Source: an uncultured Oscillospiraceae bacterium
GTDB taxonomy: Bacteria; Bacillota; Clostridia; Oscillospirales; Oscillospiraceae
Direction of reading: 5' to 3'
Assembly (NCBI GenBank): GCA_934661715.1
Contig: CAKUJL010000045.1
Location: 1 to 8,929 of the forward strand
Length of the DNA: 8,929 nucleotides
Positions 5,966-8,929 of this stretch are shown piece by piece (the first letter of the stretch is position 1; the number at the start of each line of letters is the position of its first letter). The position numbers and the translations under genes were made by a program. The notes beneath the pieces are model-generated. The model made no database searches and was not told the DNA's origin. It worked only from the letters and a program-made list of their open reading frames with translations.

Positions 5966-6941
5966 GCGGATGCTCCTTGTGCCAGTTCCAGGCCGAACCG
6001 ATGATGGTTTCGATGTCGTCGTACTTCGGTTTCCAGCCGAGGACGTTTTTTGCTTTTTCAGAGGAGGCTACCAACTGCGCCGGGTCGCCGGCTCTTCTTG
6101 CCGCCATTTCGCACTTGATGGGCTTGCCGACGACCTTTTCGGCGGTGTCGATGATCTCCTTGACCGTGAAGCCGACGCCGTTGCCGAGGTTGAACACGTT
6201 ATTCTCGCCGCCGTTCATCAGATATTCCGCAGCTAAGATGTGCGCGGAAGCGAGGTCGGTGACGTGGATATAGTCGCGGACGCAGGTGCCGTCTCTTGTC
6301 GGATAGTCGTCGCCAAAAATGGAGACGTGGTCGCGCTGGCCGTTCGGGACCTGCAAGACAATCGGAATGAGGTGCGTTTCGGGGTTGTGCGCCTCGCCGA
6401 TCTTGCCGGACATATGCGCGCCGCAGGCGTTGAAGTAGCGCAGAGCCACAAAGTGAATGCCATGCGCCACAGATGCCCAGTAGAACATCCGCTCCATCGC
6501 GAGCTTCGTGTCGCCGTAACAGTTCGTCGGATGCGTCGGGTCAGTCTCGAGGATCGGCACACGCTCGGGTTCGCCATAAGTTGCGGCAGTAGACGAGAAG
6601 ACGATGTACTTGACGCCGTGCTCGATCATGCTCTGGAGCATCGTCCGCGTGCCGCCGAGGTTATTATCATAATACTTGAGAGGATTCACCATGCTCTCGC
6701 CGACCTGCGAGTTGGCAGCGAAGTGAATCACCGCATCAATTTTCTCAGACGAGAACACATGATCGCAGAATTCCTTATTCCGAATGTCGCCCTGATAGAA
6801 CCTCGCCTTCGGATGCACCGCAGCCCGGAAGCCAGTTTCCAGATTGTCCGCCACGACCACGTCATAGCCATTGTCGATCAGCTCATACACGGTGTGGCTT
6901 CCAATGTAGCCCGCGCCGCCTAATACCAGAATTGTTTTCAT
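5949..6941 (-). CDS. galE: UDP-glucose 4-epimerase
   Basis: This 330-residue member of the extended short-chain dehydrogenase/reductase family interconverts UDP-galactose and UDP-glucose using tightly bound NAD. The Rossmann motif GGAGYIG is at 8-14, the catalytic Ser/Thr region FSSTAATYG at 115-123, and the catalytic Tyr142-x-x-x-Lys146 in YGDTK. RYFNACGAH (168-176) and GEAHNPETHLIPI (182-194) are typical of bacterial GalE rather than of dTDP-glucose dehydratases. The chosen start is the ATG at 6941, where the family's usual MKxILVxGGAG begins, with a purine-rich AAGAGG 6 bases upstream. An in-frame GTG at 6980 would add 13 residues encoded by the terminator hairpin and was rejected. Only 18 bases separate the ATG from the end of the upstream terminator, so expression needs either read-through from the mgl genes or a promoter located before the hairpin. 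It regenerates UDP-glucose for the coupled galT product. Confidence 0.96.
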   Translation of the reverse strand: MKTILVLGGAGYIGSHTVYELIDNGYDVVVADNLETGFRAAVHPKARFYQGDIRNKEFCDHVFSSEKIDAVIHFAANSQVGESMVNPLKYYDNNLGGTRTMLQSMIEHGVKYIVFSSTAATYGEPERVPILETDPTHPTNCYGDTKLAMERMFYWASVAHGIHFVALRYFNACGAHMSGKIGEAHNPETHLIPIVLQVPNGQRDHVSIFGDDYPTRDGTCVRDYIHVTDLASAHILAAEYLMNGGENNVFNLGNGVGFTVKEIIDTAEKVVGKPIKCEMAARRAGDPAQLVASSEKAKNVLGWKPKYDDIETIIGSAWNWHKEHPHGYDD

Positions 6942-6959
6942 AGGATACCTCTTTTCTCC

Positions 6960-6992
6960 AAAAAACGGAGGCAGATGCACGCATCTGCCTCC
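6960..6992 (-). terminator. Strong rho-independent terminator between mglC and galE (possible attenuator)
   Basis: The stem arms at 6967-6978 and 6981-6992 (GGAGGCAGATGC and GCATCTGCCTCC) are perfectly complementary over 12 bases; the innermost pairs must open, so the working loop is about 4-6 bases. On the minus strand it is followed by G and then six T (6965 to 6960). The T tract ends about 10 bases before the galE ribosome binding site. It can end mglAC transcripts, and it also sits in the leader of any galE transcript starting upstream of it. Confidence 0.9.
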
Positions 6993-7033
6993 CGGATGGT
7001 CTGCATGAAGCGATGTGCTCGTTCACAGACTGT

Positions 7034-7062
7034 ATTTTACTGCAAAGCTCACTTCTTTGCAA
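7034..7062 (-). promoter_or_regulatory. Candidate sigma-A-type promoter for galE-galT, overlapping the end of mglC
   Basis: On the minus strand the -35 is TTGCAA (7062 to 7057), the spacer is 17 bases, and the -10 is TAAAAT (7039 to 7034), predicting a start near 7027. The -35 lies in the last codons of mglC. The resulting leader to galE would be about 85 bases and would include the whole terminator hairpin. This is sequence resemblance only. Confidence 0.45.
7041..7061 (-). repeat. Perfect inverted repeat inside the candidate galE promoter (possible operator)
   Basis: The arms are TGCAAAG (7041-7047) and CTTTGCA (7055-7061), 7 bases each, separated by 7 bases. The repeat nearly fills the interval from the -35 to the -10 of the candidate galE promoter and overlaps the mglC stop codon. 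This is the classical position for a repressor operator. With no T run after it, it is not an intrinsic terminator. It does not resemble a CcpA cre site. As RNA it could instead form a small hairpin at the mglC stop codon. Confidence 0.5.
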
Positions 7063-8062
7063 TATACTTGCGGATATCGAGCGCAACAGCCGTCACGATG
7101 ACGATGCCCTGCACCATGTAGTTGTAGTACGGGTTGACGCCAAGGAACTGAAGAACGATCTTCAGGAATTCGAAGACCAGAACGCCGACGAGGACGCCGC
7201 CGATGGTGCCGATGCCGCCGGTGGTGGAAACGCCGCCGATGGTGCAGCCCGCGATGGCTTCGAGCTCATAGCCGTTGCCCATGGAGGCCGACGCGCCGCC
7301 GGACTTTGCCGCCAGCAGGTAGCCCGCCATTGCGTACATGATGCCAGCCGTCATGTAGATGATGATCTTGGCCTTCTTGGTGTTGACGCCGGAGACCTCC
7401 GCCGCGACCTCGTTGCCGCCGATTGCGTACATATACTTGCCGTGGCAGGTCTTATTGTAGAGGAACCAGAAGAACAGGCCAAAGATGACCGCGACAAACA
7501 GCAGATACGGCAGATAGAAGCCCTTGGAGTTGCCGAGATAGCCGTTGATGAGCTTGGTGTAGATTTCCTGGAAGCCGCCGATCGGCTGTGCGTCGGTGAA
7601 GACCAGGGAGATGCCGTAGATGATCGTCTGCGTGCCGAGCGTTGCGATGAAGGGCGGCACGTTCAGATACGATATGATCAGGCCGTTGATGATGCCGAAG
7701 AGGGCGCCGATGACCAGCACGATCAGCAGAACGACTGCCATGTTCATTTCGGGCATATCCGGGAACTGGCGGCCGGCATAGTTTGCTCTCTGAAGCAGAA
7801 CGCCTGCCAGGCACGCGGCAAAACCAACCTGACGGCCGGCGGAAAGGTCGGTGCCCTTCGTAATCAGGCAGCCGGAGACGCCGAGGGCGATCAGGAAACG
7901 CACAGCGGTGTTGCTGGCGAGGTTGCCGAAGTTGCTCCAGGAGAAGAAGTTATTCTTCGTGAAGCCGACGATGATGCCGACGACGACCAGAAGAACGACG
8001 ATCGGGTTCGATTTGATGGTTTTCCAGAACTTTTGAGCAGGACTCAGTTTGACATTCTCCAT
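7049..8062 (-). CDS. mglC: Galactose/methylgalactoside ABC transporter, permease subunit
   Basis: This 337-residue polytopic membrane protein is of the BPD_transp_2 (sugar ABC permease) type. Hydrophobic segments lie at about 19-35, 52-68, 76-92, 107-131, 136-156, 183-201, 232-251, 285-307 and 313-331. A cytoplasmic coupling loop of the GGNExAAxxSGV type, which contacts the ATPase, is at 215-226. The block from about 255 to 300 (SGGASASMGNGYELEAI, then a glycine-rich GGVSTTGGIGTIGG) is what makes me favour MglC over the related RbsC, XylH or AraH permeases, though substrate assignment from sequence alone is not certain. The ATG has AGGAGG 8 bases upstream (8071-8076) and lies 18 bases after the ATPase gene, so the two are one transcript. 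The adjacent galE-galT pair supports galactose as substrate. The last codons overlap a candidate galE promoter and inverted repeat. Confidence 0.9.
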   Translation of the reverse strand: MENVKLSPAQKFWKTIKSNPIVVLLVVVGIIVGFTKNNFFSWSNFGNLASNTAVRFLIALGVSGCLITKGTDLSAGRQVGFAACLAGVLLQRANYAGRQFPDMPEMNMAVVLLIVLVIGALFGIINGLIISYLNVPPFIATLGTQTIIYGISLVFTDAQPIGGFQEIYTKLINGYLGNSKGFYLPYLLFVAVIFGLFFWFLYNKTCHGKYMYAIGGNEVAAEVSGVNTKKAKIIIYMTAGIMYAMAGYLLAAKSGGASASMGNGYELEAIAGCTIGGVSTTGGIGTIGGVLVGVLVFEFLKIVLQFLGVNPYYNYMVQGIVIVTAVALDIRKYIAKK

Positions 8063-8080
8063 TTTTTCTTCCTCCTAATC

Positions 8081-8929
8081 TTACGAGAACTGCGTGGCCA
8101 GGCTCATGACGGACTCCTGCGTGGCGTCCTTGCTGTCAAGGAAGCCTGTGACCTTGCCGTCGCACATGACCATGATCCGGTCAGACATGCCGATGAGCTC
8201 TCCCATTTCACTGGAGATCATGATAATGGATTTGCCCTGCTTGGCAAGCTCGGCAATGATGCAGTAGATTTCGTACTTTGCGCCGACGTCGATGCCGCGC
8301 GTCGGTTCGTCGAGAATCAGAACCTCGGGGTCGTTGGCCAGCCAGCGGCCGATCAGCACCTTCTGCTGGTTGCCGCCGGAAAGCGACTGGATGAGCGTCT
8401 TGCTGGACGGGGTCTTGATGTTCATCTTCTTGACGTTGTCCTGCACAAGATTCTCGATCTTCTTGCTGTTGAGCATCACGCCGCCGTCGACATATTTATT
8501 GAGCGAGGCGATCGAAATGTTGTCCGCCACGGACAAAACGCCCATGATACCGCTCTGGCGGCGGTCTTCGGTCAGCATCGCGATGCCCTGATCGATCGCG
8601 TCCTTCGGGCGGCTGATCTTGAGCTCCTTGCCGTGGAAGGTAACCTTGCCGGTCGTGTGAGAGCGCGTGCCGAACAGGCCCTCCATCAGCTCCGTGCGCT
8701 GCGCACCGACCAGACCGCCGACGCCGAGGATCTCGCCCTTACGAAGCTCAAAGGAAACGTTGCGGAAGCTCTTGGGGTTGATGGACGTGAAGTTCTCGAC
8801 CGAGAACACGACCTCGCCCGGAACATTCTCGCGCTTGGGATAGAGGTTGGTCAGCTCACGGCCGACCATCTTGGAAATGATCGTATCGGTGGTCAGCTCC
8901 TTGGCGTCCCACGTGCCGATGTACTGGCC
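8081..8929 (-). CDS. mglA: Galactose/methylgalactoside ABC transporter, ATP-binding subunit (5'-truncated by the window)
   Basis: The reading frame is open to the window edge. The 282 residues present are the C-terminal part of a tandem two-domain sugar ABC ATPase of about 500 residues. The fragment begins with GQYIGTWDAKELTTDTII, the end of the first nucleotide-binding domain, followed by MVGREL. The second domain has GGLVGAQRTE at fragment residues 71-80, where the Walker A GKS/T is degenerate as usual in the second half of MglA/RbsA proteins. It also has TEDRRQSG at 120-127, the ABC signature LSGGNQQK at 183-190 and Walker B VLILDEPT at 203-210. In place of a switch histidine it has MISSE, also typical of this half. 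The protein would energise import with MglC and an unseen periplasmic-type (lipoprotein) binding protein, probably encoded upstream. RbsA or XylG are alternatives by fold; the MglC-like permease and gal genes favour MglA. Confidence 0.9.
   Translation of the reverse strand, partial: GQYIGTWDAKELTTDTIISKMVGRELTNLYPKRENVPGEVVFSVENFTSINPKSFRNVSFELRKGEILGVGGLVGAQRTELMEGLFGTRSHTTGKVTFHGKELKISRPKDAIDQGIAMLTEDRRQSGIMGVLSVADNISIASLNKYVDGGVMLNSKKIENLVQDNVKKMNIKTPSSKTLIQSLSGGNQQKVLIGRWLANDPEVLILDEPTRGIDVGAKYEIYCIIAELAKQGKSIIMISSEMGELIGMSDRIMVMCDGKVTGFLDSKDATQESVMSLATQFS

Noticed and set aside
6942..6980. GTG start at 6980 for galE
   Set aside because: The extension would be encoded by the terminator hairpin, and the family N-terminus begins at the ATG at 6941.
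1..8929. CRISPR array, insertion sequence, prophage, tRNA or rRNA, defence or toxin-antitoxin genes
   Set aside because: No direct-repeat/spacer pattern, transposase, integrase, structural RNA or small two-gene module is visible; the window is continuous metabolic and transport operons.

Overview
The window is a compact, single-orientation stretch of a bacterial chromosome: every gene I can support lies on the minus strand, so transcription runs from high to low coordinates. The moderately high GC content, consistent AGGAGG-type ribosome binding sites, long class II GalT, MglA/MglC-type sugar importer and HdrB-like Fe-S protein together suggest an anaerobic Firmicute, probably a gut-type clostridium of the Oscillospirales. 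That placement is inference from gene types and composition, not from a marker gene.

Region 1 (8929 down to about 4406) is a galactose uptake and Leloir block. The 5'-truncated sugar ABC ATPase MglA is followed by the permease MglC and a strong intrinsic terminator. Then come galE (UDP-glucose 4-epimerase) and galT (class II hexose-1-phosphate uridylyltransferase), which overlap by 17 bases and end at their own terminator. The importer brings in galactose or a methylgalactoside, and GalT and GalE carry it towards UDP-glucose and glucose-1-phosphate. No galactokinase or sugar-binding protein is visible; both may lie outside the window. The mglC/galE junction is unusual. A candidate promoter with a perfect inverted repeat in its spacer overlaps the end of mglC, and the terminator sits almost against the galE ribosome binding site.

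Region 2 (about 4300 to 3238) is a stand-alone LysR-family regulator gene with a good sigma-A-type promoter and its own terminator. Its target is unknown, but the next operon downstream is an obvious candidate.

Region 3 (about 3261 to 1) is a tight operon: a lactate/malate dehydrogenase-family enzyme, class II fumarase (fumC), an HdrB-like protein with two CCG domains, and the first codons of a further gene. The dehydrogenase looks like an L-LDH overall but has arginine at the position that selects malate/oxaloacetate over lactate/pyruvate, which fits its position next to fumarase. Read together, the genes suggest the oxaloacetate-malate-fumarate branch. The HdrB-like protein may belong to a fumarate reductase or heterodisulfide-reductase-type electron-transfer complex encoded beyond position 1. 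The promoter of this operon is embedded in the lysR terminator.

I see no rRNA, tRNA, CRISPR array, insertion sequence, phage gene or attachment site, and no gene-free stretch longer than about 225 bases. Most of the window is ordinary metabolism. The regulatory junctions and the dehydrogenase specificity residue are the parts most worth checking.
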